A DNA stretch of 64,000 bases from positions 2,604,001-2,668,000 of the forward strand of contig NZ_CP054043.1 of assembly GCF_013282725.1 (NCBI RefSeq), written 5' to 3'. Source of the DNA: Yersinia mollaretii ATCC 43969 (GTDB lineage: Bacteria > Pseudomonadota > Gammaproteobacteria > Enterobacterales > Enterobacteriaceae). This document shows, in pieces, positions 19,706-30,672 of the stretch (the first letter of the stretch is position 1; each line of letters starts with the position of its first letter). A program made the position numbers and the translations under genes. Below the pieces are notes generated by a model, which saw nothing but the letters and a program-made list of their open reading frames with translations, was not told the DNA's origin and ran no database searches.

Positions 19706-20872
19706 ATGAATTTACACGAATATCAGGCAAAACAACTGTTTGCTCGGTATGGTATGCCAGCACCAACTGGCTATGCCTGTAGCACACCGCGTGAAGCAGA
19801 AGAAGCCGCATCTAAAATCGGTACTGGCCCGTGGGTGGTAAAATGTCAGGTTCATGCGGGCGGTCGCGGTAAAGCGGGCGGCGTGAAACTGGTTAACAGC
19901 AAAGAAGATATTCGTGCTTTCGCTGAACAGTGGTTAGGTAAAAAACTGGTGACTTACCAGACAGATGCGAATGGTCAGCCGGTTCACCAGATTCTGGTTG
20001 AAGCAGCGACTGATATCGACAAAGAGCTGTATCTGGGCGCGGTTATTGATCGTAGCTCCCGTCGCGTGGTGTTTATGGCATCCACCGAAGGCGGCGTTGA
20101 AATTGAGAAAGTGGCCGAAGAGACGCCAGAACTGATTCATAAGATTGCACTGGACCCGTTGACTGGCCCGCAGCCTTATCAGGGGCGCGAATTGGCCTTC
20201 AAACTGGGCTTGAGCGGTAAGCAAGTGGCTCAGTTCACCAAGATCTTTATGGGTCTGGCAACGCTGTTCCTAGAGCGTGATCTGGCAATGGTTGAGATCA
20301 ACCCGCTGGTGATCACTAAACAGGGCGATCTAGTCTGCCTGGATGGCAAATTGGGCGCGGACGGCAATGCGCTGTTCCGTCAACCAGAACTGCGCGAAAT
20401 GCGCGACCAGTCGCAAGAAGATGCCCGCGAAGCGCAAGCTGCACAGTGGGAACTGAACTATGTGGCGCTGGATGGCAACATTGGTTGTATGGTGAACGGT
20501 GCTGGTCTGGCAATGGGCACCATGGACATCGTGAAATTGCACGGTGGCGAGCCCGCTAACTTCCTTGATGTGGGCGGTGGTGCAACCAAAGAGCGCGTGA
20601 CTGAAGCTTTCAAAATCATTTTGTCTGACGATAAAGTGAAAGCGGTTTTCGTCAACATCTTCGGCGGCATTGTGCGTTGTGACCTGATCGCTGACGGCAT
20701 TATTGGCGCAGTGGAAGAGGTGGGCGTCAGTGTGCCAGTCGTGGTTCGTTTGGAAGGGAATAACGCCGAACTGGGTGCCAAAAAACTGGCAGACAGCGGT
20801 TTGAATATCATTGCTGCGACCAGCCTGACAGATGCGGCTCAGCAAGTTGTAGCGGCAGTGGGGGCTAAATAA
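19706..20872 (+). CDS. sucC: Succinyl-CoA synthetase beta subunit (ADP-forming)
   Basis: This 388-residue ATP-grasp subunit acts with SucD to convert succinyl-CoA plus ADP and phosphate to succinate plus [21 protein letters not shown] is the conserved start. [14 protein letters not shown] is part of the nucleotide-binding fold. [15 protein letters not shown] and [13 protein letters not shown] mark the C-terminal domain. Length equals the E. coli protein. It overlaps sucD by one base. Confidence 0.98.
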   Translation: MNLHEYQAKQLFARYGMPAPTGYACSTPREAEEAASKIGTGPWVVKCQVHAGGRGKAGGVKLVNSKEDIRAFAEQWLGKKLVTYQTDANGQPVHQILVEAATDIDKELYLGAVIDRSSRRVVFMASTEGGVEIEKVAEETPELIHKIALDPLTGPQPYQGRELAFKLGLSGKQVAQFTKIFMGLATLFLERDLAMVEINPLVITKQGDLVCLDGKLGADGNALFRQPELREMRDQSQEDAREAQAAQWELNYVALDGNIGCMVNGAGLAMGTMDIVKLHGGEPANFLDVGGGATKERVTEAFKIILSDDKVKAVFVNIFGGIVRCDLIADGIIGAVEEVGVSVPVVVRLEGNNAELGAKKLADSGLNIIAATSLTDAAQQVVAAVGAK

Positions 20873-21744
20873 TGTCTATTTTAATTAATAAAAACACCAA
20901 AGTTATTTGCCAAGGTTTTACGGGTAGCCAAGGGACTTTCCACTCTGAACAAGCTATCGCCTATGGCACAAAAATGGTTGGCGGTGTTACGCCGGGTAAA
21001 GGCGGAACTCAGCATTTGGGCCTGCCCGTTTTTAATACTGTGCGTGAAGCGGTAGAAACCACTGGCGCGACGGCATCCGTTATCTATGTGCCAGCGCCGT
21101 TCTGCAAAGACTCGATTCTGGAAGCCATCGACGCCGGTATCAAACTGATTATCTGTATTACTGAAGGCATTCCAACACTGGATATGCTGGTGGTAAAAGT
21201 CAGGTTAGAACAGTCTGATGCGCGCATGATTGGCCCGAACTGCCCAGGTGTGATCACCCCTGGCGAATGTAAGATTGGTATCATGCCTGGCCATATCCAT
21301 TTGCCGGGTAAAGTCGGTATCGTCTCTCGTTCAGGCACATTGACCTATGAAGCGGTAAAACAGACCACTGATATTGGTTTTGGTCAATCGACCTGTGTCG
21401 GTATTGGCGGCGACCCAATCCCAGGTTCTAACTTTATTGATATTCTGAAGTTGTTCCAAGAGGATCCACAGACTGAAGTCATCGTGATGATCGGTGAAAT
21501 CGGCGGTAACGCAGAAGAAGAAGCGGCGGCTTATATCAAAGATCACGTGACTAAACCTGTTGTCGGTTACATCGCGGGCGTCACTGCACCAAAAGGCAAA
21601 CGTATGGGCCATGCTGGTGCCATCATTGCTGGCGGTAAAGGTACGGCAGATGACAAATTCGCCGCACTGGAAGCCGCAGGTGTGAAAACAGTACGTAGTC
21701 TGGCTGAAATTGGGAATGCGGTTAAAGCGATATTGCCGCAGTAA
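20872..21744 (+). CDS. sucD: Succinyl-CoA synthetase alpha subunit
   Basis: This 290-residue subunit binds CoA in its N-terminal Rossmann fold ([15 protein letters not shown]). It carries the phosphorylated histidine H247 in [36 protein letters not shown] is also diagnostic. Its ATG shares a base with the sucC stop codon. It is the last gene of the sdh-suc block. Its 3' side holds an unusual palindromic element rather than a single simple terminator. Confidence 0.98.
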   Translation: MSILINKNTKVICQGFTGSQGTFHSEQAIAYGTKMVGGVTPGKGGTQHLGLPVFNTVREAVETTGATASVIYVPAPFCKDSILEAIDAGIKLIICITEGIPTLDMLVVKVRLEQSDARMIGPNCPGVITPGECKIGIMPGHIHLPGKVGIVSRSGTLTYEAVKQTTDIGFGQSTCVGIGGDPIPGSNFIDILKLFQEDPQTEVIVMIGEIGGNAEEEAAAYIKDHVTKPVVGYIAGVTAPKGKRMGHAGAIIAGGKGTADDKFAALEAAGVKTVRSLAEIGNAVKAILPQ

Positions 21745-21758
21745 TCAATAAAACCGTA

Positions 21759-21788
21759 GTCTGAGGCCACCTTCCGGTGGCCTCAGAC
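21759..21788 (+). other. Perfect 13-bp hairpin after sucD
   Basis: The inverted repeat 21759-21771 / 21776-21788 has a perfect 13-bp stem and a TTCC loop, but no T tract. The same core, GGCCACC-TTYC-GGTGGCC, recurs in the true terminator 190 bases downstream. Confidence 0.85.
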
Positions 21789-21948
21789 TGATGACAAACC
21801 CCGATGACTCGATCGGAAACGGTGAGGACAGACGGAAGAGTAAAGCGTCCGCGCCATGGATGGCGCGGCTCGAGCCATCAGGGACGATTTTACGGCGTCT
21901 TTACGATCCGCCTGTTCTCTCCGCCACTGGCACTTTGTCAACAACCTC
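21789..21948. repeat. Imperfect palindromic element between two related hairpins
   Basis: The left arm (about 21821-21849) and right arm (about 21895-21925) are imperfect inverted copies, sharing for example GTAAAG-CG and ACAG-CGGA blocks. The centre GCGCCATGGATGGCGCGGCTCGAGCC is itself self-complementary. The structure resembles the short palindromic elements of Yersinia genomes. I cannot assign it to a named family without a search. An open frame across it has no recognisable protein features. Confidence 0.55.
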
Positions 21949-21973
21949 AGGCCACCTTTCGGTGGCCTTTTTA
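21949..21973 (+). terminator. Rho-independent terminator of the sdh-suc operon
   Basis: AGGCCACC (21949-21956) and GGTGGCCT (21961-21968) form an 8-bp stem with a TTTC loop. TTTTT follows on the plus strand. It lies close to the convergent 5'-nucleotidase gene, but on the minus strand no T tract follows. Confidence 0.85.
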
Positions 21974-21981
21974 ATACTCGA

Positions 21982-23880
21982 TCAGAACTTATTCAACGCG
22001 GTAATTAATACAATATCTGTTTGGGCCTGTTGCTTAGCCTGCTCATTGCTAGCGCTGGCGACCTGCTGCTGCAAGGTGGCGAGTGCGGCATCGCGACTGG
22101 CTTTATCCTTAAATAACTTATCTTTGATATTGATTGACGCAATATTGGTATAACGACCATCAGCCGTCGTCGGGACTGAAATAGTGCCATTGTTAATCAG
22201 ATGTTTAACGATTTCTCGTTCTTTTTCATAACCTTCCAATCCAACCAGCTGCCAGCGTTGCTGAGGTTTACCCTCATATTTCCCTGCCTTAACGTCAGTT
22301 AAATAGCGTATGGTGAGATTACGGATCGTGCCTGTCTCTTCACCGAATTCGGCTTTACTGTCAGACAATATCGGGAATGTCTGCCCTTCGAGTACGCCCC
22401 CTTTTTGTGTGAGATGGCCCATGCGGTAGCTGTTCATGCCCAGATGAATTGGCGTGATATCAATCACTGGTGTGCCGTCATTGAGGCGTAAGTCGGTGAT
22501 CCTCGACCCCGCTGGTTGACGCAAATCAATGGTGTAGGTCACGCCATCAAAGAAGTCATTGGTTGAATATTTGGAGGCACGGCGCTGCGGATTAAAACTG
22601 TAAGTGACATCGCCCGGCTTAACTTGATTAAAGTAGTCAGCCGACCACTCCATATACTGTTTTAATTCTTTGCCCGTCAGGGCGTAAACCGTGATTTCGC
22701 CACCGGCATATTGATAGTTAAATGCAATGTCTTTCGCGGTGATATCACCCACATTTAACTTCGGGCGGTCATTATCAATCTGTAGGGCGATGATTTGGGC
22801 CTGAGGCGCGTAATAATGCGCGGCTTCTTGATACAGTGCGCTGATACCGGTGTCTTGCACATGAACTTGAGGAATACCCTTAATCTCATCTGCCGGCACC
22901 AGATTCACGCCGCTCAATTTAGCAATCACCCGGTTTGCATTGGCGCGCAAAATATCGTGGTAAGGCTGATAAATAGCTTCCAGCTTCTTATCTGACGCGA
23001 CCTCTTTGATTGTGTAGGTGTAGCTGTCTTTATCGATTAGGTGATATTGACCATCACGCTGTTCAAATTTCAGATCAATACGGGACAGGGCGCGGCCATA
23101 CTTATCCGGCTCAGTGATAATGACACCGTTAACTACCGCTTTACCAATCTTCACATGCATATGACCGGCGACGATAGCCGCCAACTCTGGATTGGCCTTG
23201 GCGATATCCCCTACGCCCGTTCCAGGCCGCTGGTTTTCATTATCGATCCCCATATGTGCGACCAGTACAATAGCGTCAACTTGCGGCTGGATTTGCTGAA
23301 TGACTTTTTTCACTTCCTGCACCGGATCAGTGAAATGGATGCCGTTAATACGATCAGTGCCCTGAGCGAATTCCGCCGTCATGGGGGTATCCATCCCAAT
23401 AATGCCGATTTTAACGCCCTGACGCTCGATGATCTTATAAGAGGGCAGGTAAGGTTTACCTGAGTCCCAGAAAATATTGCCTGCCAGTGCGGTGCCGTTA
23501 AATTGCTTTAATGAAGTGCCCAGCGCTTTCAGACCGAAATCAAACTCGTGATTACCCATCACCCAAGCATCATATTTCAAGGCATTAAAGCCGAGGATCA
23601 TCGGGCTAATCGGCTCATTTTTAAAGGTTTCAACAAAGTTGCCTTGAAGGGTATCACCGGCGTCCACCAAAATGATATTCGGCTGCTCGGCACGTATTTT
23701 CTGCACTTGGGTGGCTATTTGGCTCAGGCTACCGGCTAAATTTTCACTGTCGCTGGCATAGTCCCAAGGCACAAAAGTACCATGAAGATCAGAGGTGCCA
23801 AGGATAGTGACATTAACTTGTTGCGCGGCAAGGGAAGCGGTACTGACACAGAGTAATGTGGTGATAGCTATTTTTTTCAT
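21982..23880 (-). CDS. Periplasmic bifunctional metallophosphatase / 5'-nucleotidase
   Basis: This is a 632-residue member of the UshA/CpdB/YfkN superfamily. A signal peptide spans about residues 1-18. The N-terminal metallophosphoesterase domain has the metal-ligand runs TSDLHG (D31, H33), VDAGDTLQGN, MGNHEFD, LVAHMG and VAGHMHVKIG. The C-terminal 5'-nucleotidase domain contains NYQYAGGEITVYALTGKEL. The substrate is a nucleotide or 2',3'-cyclic nucleotide by family, and the exact choice cannot be read here. It is not UshA itself by my reading. It stands alone and converges on sucD. Confidence 0.85.
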   Translation of the reverse strand: MKKIAITTLLCVSTASLAAQQVNVTILGTSDLHGTFVPWDYASDSENLAGSLSQIATQVQKIRAEQPNIILVDAGDTLQGNFVETFKNEPISPMILGFNALKYDAWVMGNHEFDFGLKALGTSLKQFNGTALAGNIFWDSGKPYLPSYKIIERQGVKIGIIGMDTPMTAEFAQGTDRINGIHFTDPVQEVKKVIQQIQPQVDAIVLVAHMGIDNENQRPGTGVGDIAKANPELAAIVAGHMHVKIGKAVVNGVIITEPDKYGRALSRIDLKFEQRDGQYHLIDKDSYTYTIKEVASDKKLEAIYQPYHDILRANANRVIAKLSGVNLVPADEIKGIPQVHVQDTGISALYQEAAHYYAPQAQIIALQIDNDRPKLNVGDITAKDIAFNYQYAGGEITVYALTGKELKQYMEWSADYFNQVKPGDVTYSFNPQRRASKYSTNDFFDGVTYTIDLRQPAGSRITDLRLNDGTPVIDITPIHLGMNSYRMGHLTQKGGVLEGQTFPILSDSKAEFGEETGTIRNLTIRYLTDVKAGKYEGKPQQRWQLVGLEGYEKEREIVKHLINNGTISVPTTADGRYTNIASINIKDKLFKDKASRDAALATLQQQVASASNEQAKQQAQTDIVLITALNKF

Positions 23881-24153
23881 TGAGAGGATTCAATATTTTA
23901 TCGAGTGATAGCATTTTATCATGCAACAAAATAGCAACACTTGCGAACGCTTCTCTCAGGATAGACTAATATATTTATATAAAACTCGAAATTGTGATTT
24001 AACTCACTCTGAATCTAACTATTTTAAAAGTTAATCTAGATCGCATAATAACGAAGTAATAACGCATTAAATAAACCATAAAATTACATTTTATTAACAG
24101 TTCGGGATTATATAAAAACAATCGAACTTTTAATTAACATGAAAAATAATTAA

Positions 24154-24167
24154 TTGTGCTAAATCAA
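24154..24167. promoter_or_regulatory. FNR-like site 1 upstream of cydA
   Basis: TTGTGCTAAATCAA matches the FNR consensus TTGAT-N4-ATCAA in 8 of 10 defined positions, with a perfect right half. FNR control of cydAB is known in E. coli. Binding here is inferred. Confidence 0.4.
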
Positions 24168-24204
24168 CTTTTGAATATGGCAATAATGTTCTTATACGCT
24201 TAAA

Positions 24205-24218
24205 TTGTTCTAGATCAA
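24205..24218. promoter_or_regulatory. FNR-like site 2 upstream of cydA
   Basis: TTGTTCTAGATCAA matches the FNR consensus TTGAT-N4-ATCAA with one mismatch. It lies 51 bases from site 1, a similar arrangement to the two FNR sites known at E. coli cydA. Confidence 0.55.
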
Positions 24219-24469
24219 ACTACGGCATAATGGGCAAATGGCCTATTTGTTGACCTGTATCCAGAACTCAACGCTGGGTCACGTAAAATCCTATTTATTG
24301 TGTGGGATTAGAAGCGTACTATTACCACGGTGTAATACTGGGTAGTTGATATTGTTATTTTTGTTGTGTTTTTTTGGGCATTCACTGCGGGGTTTTATGA
24401 GACTTCCGGCCTATAGGGAAGTTGAGTTGCCGCAAGTCGGAGTCTTCCTGCGAGGAGCAAGGAGTCAAG

Positions 24470-26038
24470 ATGTTTGATATTGTCGAACTGTCACGGTTAC
24501 AGTTTGCCTTAACGGCAATGTACCATTTCTTATTTGTCCCACTAACGCTGGGTATGGCGTTTTTGTTGGCAATTATGGAATCGGTTTATGTGCTGTCCGG
24601 TAAACAAATCTATAAAGATATGACCAAATTCTGGGGCAAGTTATTTGCTATTAACTTTGCGCTAGGGGTTGCTACTGGTTTGACTATGGAGTTCCAGTTC
24701 GGGACTAACTGGTCATATTTCTCACATTACGTCGGCGATATTTTCGGTGCCCCACTGGCAATCGAAGGTTTAATGGCGTTCTTCCTGGAATCTACTTTCG
24801 TCGGTCTGTTCTTCTTCGGTTGGGATCGTCTGAGTAAACACCAACATTTGGCCGTAACTTGGCTGGTTGCATTAGGTTCTAACTTCTCTGCGCTGTGGAT
24901 CTTGGTTGCCAACGGTTGGATGCAAAACCCGATTGCCTCTGATTTCAACTTTGAAACCATGCGTATGGAAATGCTGAGCTTCTCAGAACTGGTTCTGAAC
25001 CCTGTTGCTCAGGTGAAATTCGTTCACACTGTGGCGGCAGGTTATGTTACCGGTGCGATGTTTGTTCTGGGTATCAGCTCCTACTATCTGTTGAAAGGCC
25101 GTGATATTCCGTTCGCCAAGCGCTCTTTCGCGATTGCTGCGAGCTTTGGTATGGCTGCCGTGCTGTCTGTTATCGTGCTGGGTGATGAATCCGGTTATGA
25201 GATGGGTGACGTGCAGAAAACCAAACTGGCTGCCATTGAAGCAGAATGGGAAACCCAACCGCCTCCAGCTGCTTTTACGCTGTTTGCGATCCCTAATCAG
25301 GAGACGATGGAGAACCGCTTTGCTGTTCAGATTCCATTCGCGCTGGGCATTATCGCGACCCGTTCACTGGACACCCCAGTTATCGGCTTGCGTGATTTGA
25401 TGTCTCAACATGAAGTGCGTATCCGCAATGGCATTCAGGCTTATAGCCTGTTAGAAAAATTACGTGCCGGTAATACGGATCCTGCTGTGCGTGAAGCCTT
25501 CAGTAAAGCTAAGCAAGATCTGGGCTACGGTTTATTACTAAAACGCTATACGGAAAATGTGACTGATGCGACTGAAGAGCAAATTCAGTTAGCAGCACAA
25601 GACTCCATTCCACGCGTTCTGCCGCTCTACTTTGCCTTCCGCATCATGGTTGCCTGTGGCTTCCTGATGTTAATTATCATCGGCCTGTCCTTCTATAATG
25701 TGGTTCGTGGTCGGATTGGTGAGAAAAAATGGTTACTGCGTGCCGCATTATTCGGTATTCCGTTGCCGTGGATTGCAGTAGAAGCAGGTTGGTTTGTGGC
25801 GGAGTATGGCCGTCAACCATGGGCCATCGGTGAAGTGCTACCAACAGCGATTGCAAACTCATCCGTGACTGCTGGGGATATCCTATTCTCAATGGGGCTG
25901 ATTTGCGGTCTGTACACGCTGTTCCTGGTTGCAGAAATGTACCTGATGTTCAAATTTGCGCGCCTTGGGCCTAGCAGCCTGAAAACGGGCCGCTATCATT
26001 TTGAACAGCCGACTGCACCAGTGCAGGAAGCACGGTAA
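24470..26038 (+). CDS. cydA: Cytochrome bd-I ubiquinol oxidase subunit I
   Basis: This 522-residue, nine-helix membrane protein carries the quinol site and all three hemes of the high-affinity oxidase. H19 in [12 protein letters not shown] is a heme ligand in the family. The Q-loop lies between about 240 and 360. ATG at 24470 is chosen because AAGGAG stands at 24459-24464 and the start [15 protein letters not shown] and total length equal E. coli CydA. An upstream in-frame start at 24422 has no family support. It is followed 14 bases later by cydB. Confidence 0.97.
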   Translation: MFDIVELSRLQFALTAMYHFLFVPLTLGMAFLLAIMESVYVLSGKQIYKDMTKFWGKLFAINFALGVATGLTMEFQFGTNWSYFSHYVGDIFGAPLAIEGLMAFFLESTFVGLFFFGWDRLSKHQHLAVTWLVALGSNFSALWILVANGWMQNPIASDFNFETMRMEMLSFSELVLNPVAQVKFVHTVAAGYVTGAMFVLGISSYYLLKGRDIPFAKRSFAIAASFGMAAVLSVIVLGDESGYEMGDVQKTKLAAIEAEWETQPPPAAFTLFAIPNQETMENRFAVQIPFALGIIATRSLDTPVIGLRDLMSQHEVRIRNGIQAYSLLEKLRAGNTDPAVREAFSKAKQDLGYGLLLKRYTENVTDATEEQIQLAAQDSIPRVLPLYFAFRIMVACGFLMLIIIGLSFYNVVRGRIGEKKWLLRAALFGIPLPWIAVEAGWFVAEYGRQPWAIGEVLPTAIANSSVTAGDILFSMGLICGLYTLFLVAEMYLMFKFARLGPSSLKTGRYHFEQPTAPVQEAR

Positions 26039-26052
26039 ACAGGAGTCCACTT

Positions 26053-27192
26053 ATGTTTGATTATGAAGTATTACGATTTATCTGGTGGCTGCTGATCGGT
26101 GTGCTGCTGATTGGTTTCGCAGTTACCGATGGTTTCGATATGGGTGTCGGTATCCTGCTGCGTATCATCGGTAAAAATGATACAGAACGTCGTATTATGA
26201 TTAACTCGATTGCCCCTCACTGGGACGGTAATCAGGTTTGGTTGATCACTGCGGGTGGGGCGCTGTTTGCGGCCTGGCCAATGGTGTATGCCGCCGCATT
26301 CTCCGGCTTCTATATCGCGATGATTCTGGTGTTGGCTGCCTTATTCTTCCGTCCGGTCGGTTTCGACTACCGCTCCAAGCTGGAAGATAACCGCTGGCGC
26401 AACATGTGGGATTGGGGCATTTTTGTGGGCAGCTTCGTGCCTGCTGTGGTGTTCGGTGTGGCGTTCGGTAACTTGCTACAAGGCGTGCCGTTCCACATGG
26501 ATAGCTACATGCGCCTGTTCTACACTGGGAGCTTCTTCCAGTTGCTGAACCCGTTTGGCCTACTGGCTGGTGTTGTCAGCTTAACCATGCTGGTCACGCA
26601 AGGGGCAACTTACCTGCAAATGCGTACCCGTGGTGAGTTGCATCTGCGCTCTCGTGCTGCGGCGCAGATTTCAGCCTTGGTGATGGCAATTGCCTTCCTG
26701 TTGGCCGGGATCTGGTTAGTTAATGGCATTGATGGTTTTGTTATTACCTCAGCGCTGGATACAGCTGCTCAATCTAACCCGATGCGCAAAGAAGTTGCAC
26801 ATCAGGCAGGGGCATGGTTGATTAACTTCAACAAGTACCCAAGCCTGTGGGCGCTGCCGGCTCTTGGGGTAATTCTGCCACTGTTTACTGTCTTGCTGTC
26901 GCGCTTTGAAAAAGGGGCTTGGGCCTTCCTGTTCTCATCACTGACTATTGCCTGTGTGATTTTGACTGCTGGGGTCACCATGTTCCCGTTCGTTATGCCG
27001 TCAAGCACAGTACCTAATGTCAGCCTGACAATGTGGGATGCGACATCTAGCCTGTTGACGCTGAAAGTGATGACCATTGTTGCGATCATCTTTGTTCCGC
27101 TCATCTTGCTGTACACCAGTTGGTGCTACTACAAAATGTTCGGGCGCATTGATAAAGACTTTATCGAAAACAACAAGCATTCACTGTACTAA
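26053..27192 (+). CDS. cydB: Cytochrome bd-I ubiquinol oxidase subunit II
   Basis: This 379-residue subunit has the same length as E. coli CydB and about eight or nine transmembrane helices. MFDYEVLRFIWWLLIGVLL is the conserved start, and TDGFDMGVG and NSIAPHWDGNQVWLI are hallmark runs. With CydA and CydX it forms the oxidase that reduces oxygen to water under low-oxygen conditions. AGGAG precedes its ATG. It is followed 12 bases later by cydX. Confidence 0.97.
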   Translation: MFDYEVLRFIWWLLIGVLLIGFAVTDGFDMGVGILLRIIGKNDTERRIMINSIAPHWDGNQVWLITAGGALFAAWPMVYAAAFSGFYIAMILVLAALFFRPVGFDYRSKLEDNRWRNMWDWGIFVGSFVPAVVFGVAFGNLLQGVPFHMDSYMRLFYTGSFFQLLNPFGLLAGVVSLTMLVTQGATYLQMRTRGELHLRSRAAAQISALVMAIAFLLAGIWLVNGIDGFVITSALDTAAQSNPMRKEVAHQAGAWLINFNKYPSLWALPALGVILPLFTVLLSRFEKGAWAFLFSSLTIACVILTAGVTMFPFVMPSSTVPNVSLTMWDATSSLLTLKVMTIVAIIFVPLILLYTSWCYYKMFGRIDKDFIENNKHSLY

Positions 27193-27204
27193 GGAGCATA
27201 AAGC

Positions 27205-27342
27205 ATGTGGTATTTTGCCTGGATTCTAGGGACACTTCTGGCCTGCTCCTTTGGTATCATTACTGCTCTGGCGCTGGAGCAGAGTGAAGCCAATGCAGCA
27301 GCAAAAGCTGCTAATAATGGCGAAGATGATGTTGTCCGATAA
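27205..27342 (+). CDS. cydX: Cytochrome bd-I accessory subunit CydX
   Basis: This is a 45-residue single-helix protein that stabilises the hemes of cytochrome bd. The start MWYFAWILGTLLACSFGI is nearly invariant in CydX. The tail is Ala/Asn/Asp-rich and slightly longer than in E. coli (37 aa). AAGGAGCAT precedes the ATG at 27205. Its 3' end overlaps the start of ybgE by 17 bases. Confidence 0.95.
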   Translation: MWYFAWILGTLLACSFGIITALALEQSEANAAAKAANNGEDDVVR

Positions 27343-27616
27343 GTTATACGCGTTAATGGATAAGGGCCCGCTCAGGGCTCTTTCACTGCTGCTCGCATTT
27401 GCTGTGGCTTTTTGTGTGTTTTGGGACCCTTCGCGTTTCGCGGCGGCTACCAGCTCACTTGAAGTCTGGCAAGAGGTGTTTATCGTGTGGGCAGTGTGTA
27501 CTGGTGTGATTCATGGCGTCGGTTTTCGCCCTAAGCGGGTGTGGTTACGCGCTTTTTTCTCACCACTTCCAGCAATTGTGATCTTGGGCGCGGGATTATT
27601 CTACTTTTTCGCTTAA
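27326..27616 (+). CDS. ybgE: Cyd operon protein YbgE
   Basis: This 96-residue membrane protein has three hydrophobic segments. It matches E. coli YbgE, with YALMDKGPLRALSL near the start, FWDPSRFAA in the middle and GVIHGVGFRPKRVW later. It is always found behind cydABX, but its function is not established. Two tandem ATG codons (27326 and 27329) overlap the end of cydX. I use the first. Confidence 0.9.
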   Translation: MMLSDKLYALMDKGPLRALSLLLAFAVAFCVFWDPSRFAAATSSLEVWQEVFIVWAVCTGVIHGVGFRPKRVWLRAFFSPLPAIVILGAGLFYFFA

Positions 27617-27654
27617 TCTGAATCTATATCGCCTAATCTGCACAAAATCTCTCC

Positions 27655-27683
27655 TTATGGGCCTCCCGGCCCATAATTATTTT
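27655..27683 (+). terminator. Likely terminator of the cydABX-ybgE operon
   Basis: TTATGGGC (27655-27662) pairs perfectly with GCCCATAA (27669-27676) around a 6-base loop. A T-rich stretch follows, broken by one A. Confidence 0.65.
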
Positions 27684-27763
27684 CGTTCTATTCTCGCAAG
27701 TGATTCCAAAGCGTAACGCTCTTCAGTATAGTGTCTCCGTTAATTGCATTACTGGGAAGTAGA

Positions 27764-28851
<1,088 letters not shown>

Positions 28852-28863
28852 GTAGGGGGTTGT

Positions 28864-29292
28864 ATGGCGCGAGTACGTGGTCGTAAACGTCGCGAGCTTA
28901 AGTCTGAAATTAACATTGTTCCCTTGCTTGACGTGTTGCTGGTGCTATTGCTGATTTTTATGGCGACAGCGCCGATTATCACGCAAAGCGTTGAAGTGGA
29001 CCTCCCTGATGCGACGGATTCAAAAACTGTCTCTAGCGATGATAATCCACCCGTGATTGTCGAAGTGTCAGGTGTAGGGCAATATTCGCTGGTTATTGAT
29101 CACCAGCGGATGGAGCAACTGCCCTCAGAACAAGTGGTGGCAGAGGCTCAGGCAAGATTGAAATCGAATCCGAAAACCGTATTCCTGATTGGCGGCGCGA
29201 AAGAGGTTCCCTATGATGAGATCATCAAGGCGCTGAATATGCTGCATCAGGCTGGCGTTACGTCGGTGGGCTTAATGACTCAACCGATATAA
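28864..29292 (+). CDS. tolR: Tol-Pal system protein TolR
   Basis: This 142-residue ExbD-like protein has one transmembrane helix at about 17-38. The helix contains the key aspartate in NIVPLLDVLLVLLLIF, thought to carry protons. The periplasmic part ends with GVTSVGLMTQPI. Length equals E. coli TolR. With TolQ it energises TolA. TAGGGGG lies before the ATG. Confidence 0.97.
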   Translation: MARVRGRKRRELKSEINIVPLLDVLLVLLLIFMATAPIITQSVEVDLPDATDSKTVSSDDNPPVIVEVSGVGQYSLVIDHQRMEQLPSEQVVAEAQARLKSNPKTVFLIGGAKEVPYDEIIKALNMLHQAGVTSVGLMTQPI

Positions 29293-29403
29293 ATTTGCGT
29301 TGATATTGGCGGGATTGATAGTGAATCCAGTCAGTAGATACCCTGTTTTTAGCAGTTCCGTTTTTTAGAAATAGAGCGCGGACATCGAGTGTGGAAATCG
29401 AGC

Positions 29404-30552
29404 GTGGGTAAGGCAACCGAGCAAAATGATAAGCTGAATCGCGCCATTATAGTTTCGGTGGTTCTACATATCGTATTGATTGCCCTGTTGATTTGGGGCT
29501 CTCTGACGCAGACGACTGAAATGGGCGGCGGCGGTGCTGGCGGCGAAGTTATCGACGCCGTCATGGTCGATCCGGGCGCGGTAACAGAACAGTATAACCG
29601 TCAGCAACAGCAGCAGACGGATGCTAAACGCGCAGAGCAGCAACGCCAGAAGAAAGCCGAGCAACAAGCGGAAGAGTTACAACAAAAACAGGCTACAGAG
29701 CAGCAGCGCCTGAAAGAATTGGAAAAAGAACGTCTGCAAGCGCAAGAAGATGCGAAACAGGCGACTGAAGAACAGAAAAAACAAGCAGCTGAACAGCAAA
29801 AACAGGCCGCCGAGCAACAGAAAGTTGCTGCCGCCGCTGCTGCAAAAGCGAAAGAAGAACAGAAACAAGCTGAGGCTGCCGCTGCTCAAGCCAAAGCAGA
29901 AGCGGACAAAATCGTGAAAGCGCAGGCTGACGCGCAGAAAAAAGCGGAAGCTGAAGCCAAAAAAGAGGCTGCTGTAGCGGCTGCGGCGAAGAAGCAAGCC
30001 GATGCGGATGCGAAGAAAGCCGCAGAAGCTGCTGAGAAAGCGGCAACCGATGCGGCAGAAAAGAAAGCTGCCGCAGATGCTGAGAAAAAGGCCGCCGCTG
30101 ATGCTAAAAAAGCGGCTGCTGCGGATGCTAAGAAAAAAGCCGCCGCAGAAGCTGCCGCTGCTGCAACAGACGTAGATGATTTGTTTGGCGGTTTAGCTAA
30201 CTCCAAAAATGCACCAAAAAGTGGTTCTGGTGCAGGTGCCGCCGCCGCGGGTAAAGGCGGAGGTAAGAAGAGTGGGGCGTCAGCGGGTGATATCAGCGGC
30301 TATCTGGGCCAGGTCACTGCTGCCATCCAAAGTAAATTTTACGATGCGGATCTTTACAAAGGCCGTACCTGTAATCTGCGAATTAAATTAGCACCAGATG
30401 GTCTATTAATTGATGTTAAAGAGGAAGGCGGCGACCCAGCACTCTGTCAGGCTGCGATTGCTGCTGCAAAACTGGCTAAAATACCTAAACCTCCAAGTTC
30501 GGATGTTTATGAGGTGTTTAAGAATGCTCCGCTTGTATTTAAGCCTCAATAA
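29404..30552 (+). CDS. tolA: Tol-Pal system protein TolA
   Basis: This 382-residue protein spans the periplasm. A membrane helix lies at about 13-33. Then comes a long Ala/Lys/Gln/Glu-rich helical domain (about 60-265), and last a globular domain of roughly 95 residues with YKGRTCNLRIKLAPDGLL and EGGDPALCQAA. The final domain contacts TolB/Pal, and phages or colicins can use it. GTG at 29404 gives the E. coli-like start (M)GKATEQNDKL. A GTG at 29389 would add five residues. The helical domain is shorter than in E. coli (421 aa). Confidence 0.95.
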   Translation: MGKATEQNDKLNRAIIVSVVLHIVLIALLIWGSLTQTTEMGGGGAGGEVIDAVMVDPGAVTEQYNRQQQQQTDAKRAEQQRQKKAEQQAEELQQKQATEQQRLKELEKERLQAQEDAKQATEEQKKQAAEQQKQAAEQQKVAAAAAAKAKEEQKQAEAAAAQAKAEADKIVKAQADAQKKAEAEAKKEAAVAAAAKKQADADAKKAAEAAEKAATDAAEKKAAADAEKKAAADAKKAAAADAKKKAAAEAAAAATDVDDLFGGLANSKNAPKSGSGAGAAAAGKGGGKKSGASAGDISGYLGQVTAAIQSKFYDADLYKGRTCNLRIKLAPDGLLIDVKEEGGDPALCQAAIAAAKLAKIPKPPSSDVYEVFKNAPLVFKPQ

Positions 30553-30672
30553 GGTTTGATTGACTGGGGTATAACTTTGTTAATCGACCATGGATTATGT
30601 AGTTTTGTTTGCATTGGTTTGTTAAAATTCTGCTAATTATCGCGGGCATCCCGCTCGGGTAAGGGAGACAAG

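Larger units (their letters stand above)
23881..24469. other. cydAB control region
   Basis: No gene is visible in these 589 bases. The region is very A/T-rich at 23960-24200. It holds two FNR-like sites (listed separately), as expected for an oxygen-regulated cytochrome bd operon. The end, GCGAGGAGCAAGGAG, supplies the cydA ribosome site. Confidence 0.7.

Noticed and set aside
21791..22153. Open frame of 120 codons after sucD
   Set aside because: It lies on the palindromic element and terminator and then runs antisense into the nucleotidase gene; no family features.
29677..30206. Long antisense frames across tolA
   Set aside because: They are mirror images of the Ala/Lys/Gln-rich codons of the TolA helical domain. 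Their Phe/Ser/Leu-rich translation is an artefact of composition.
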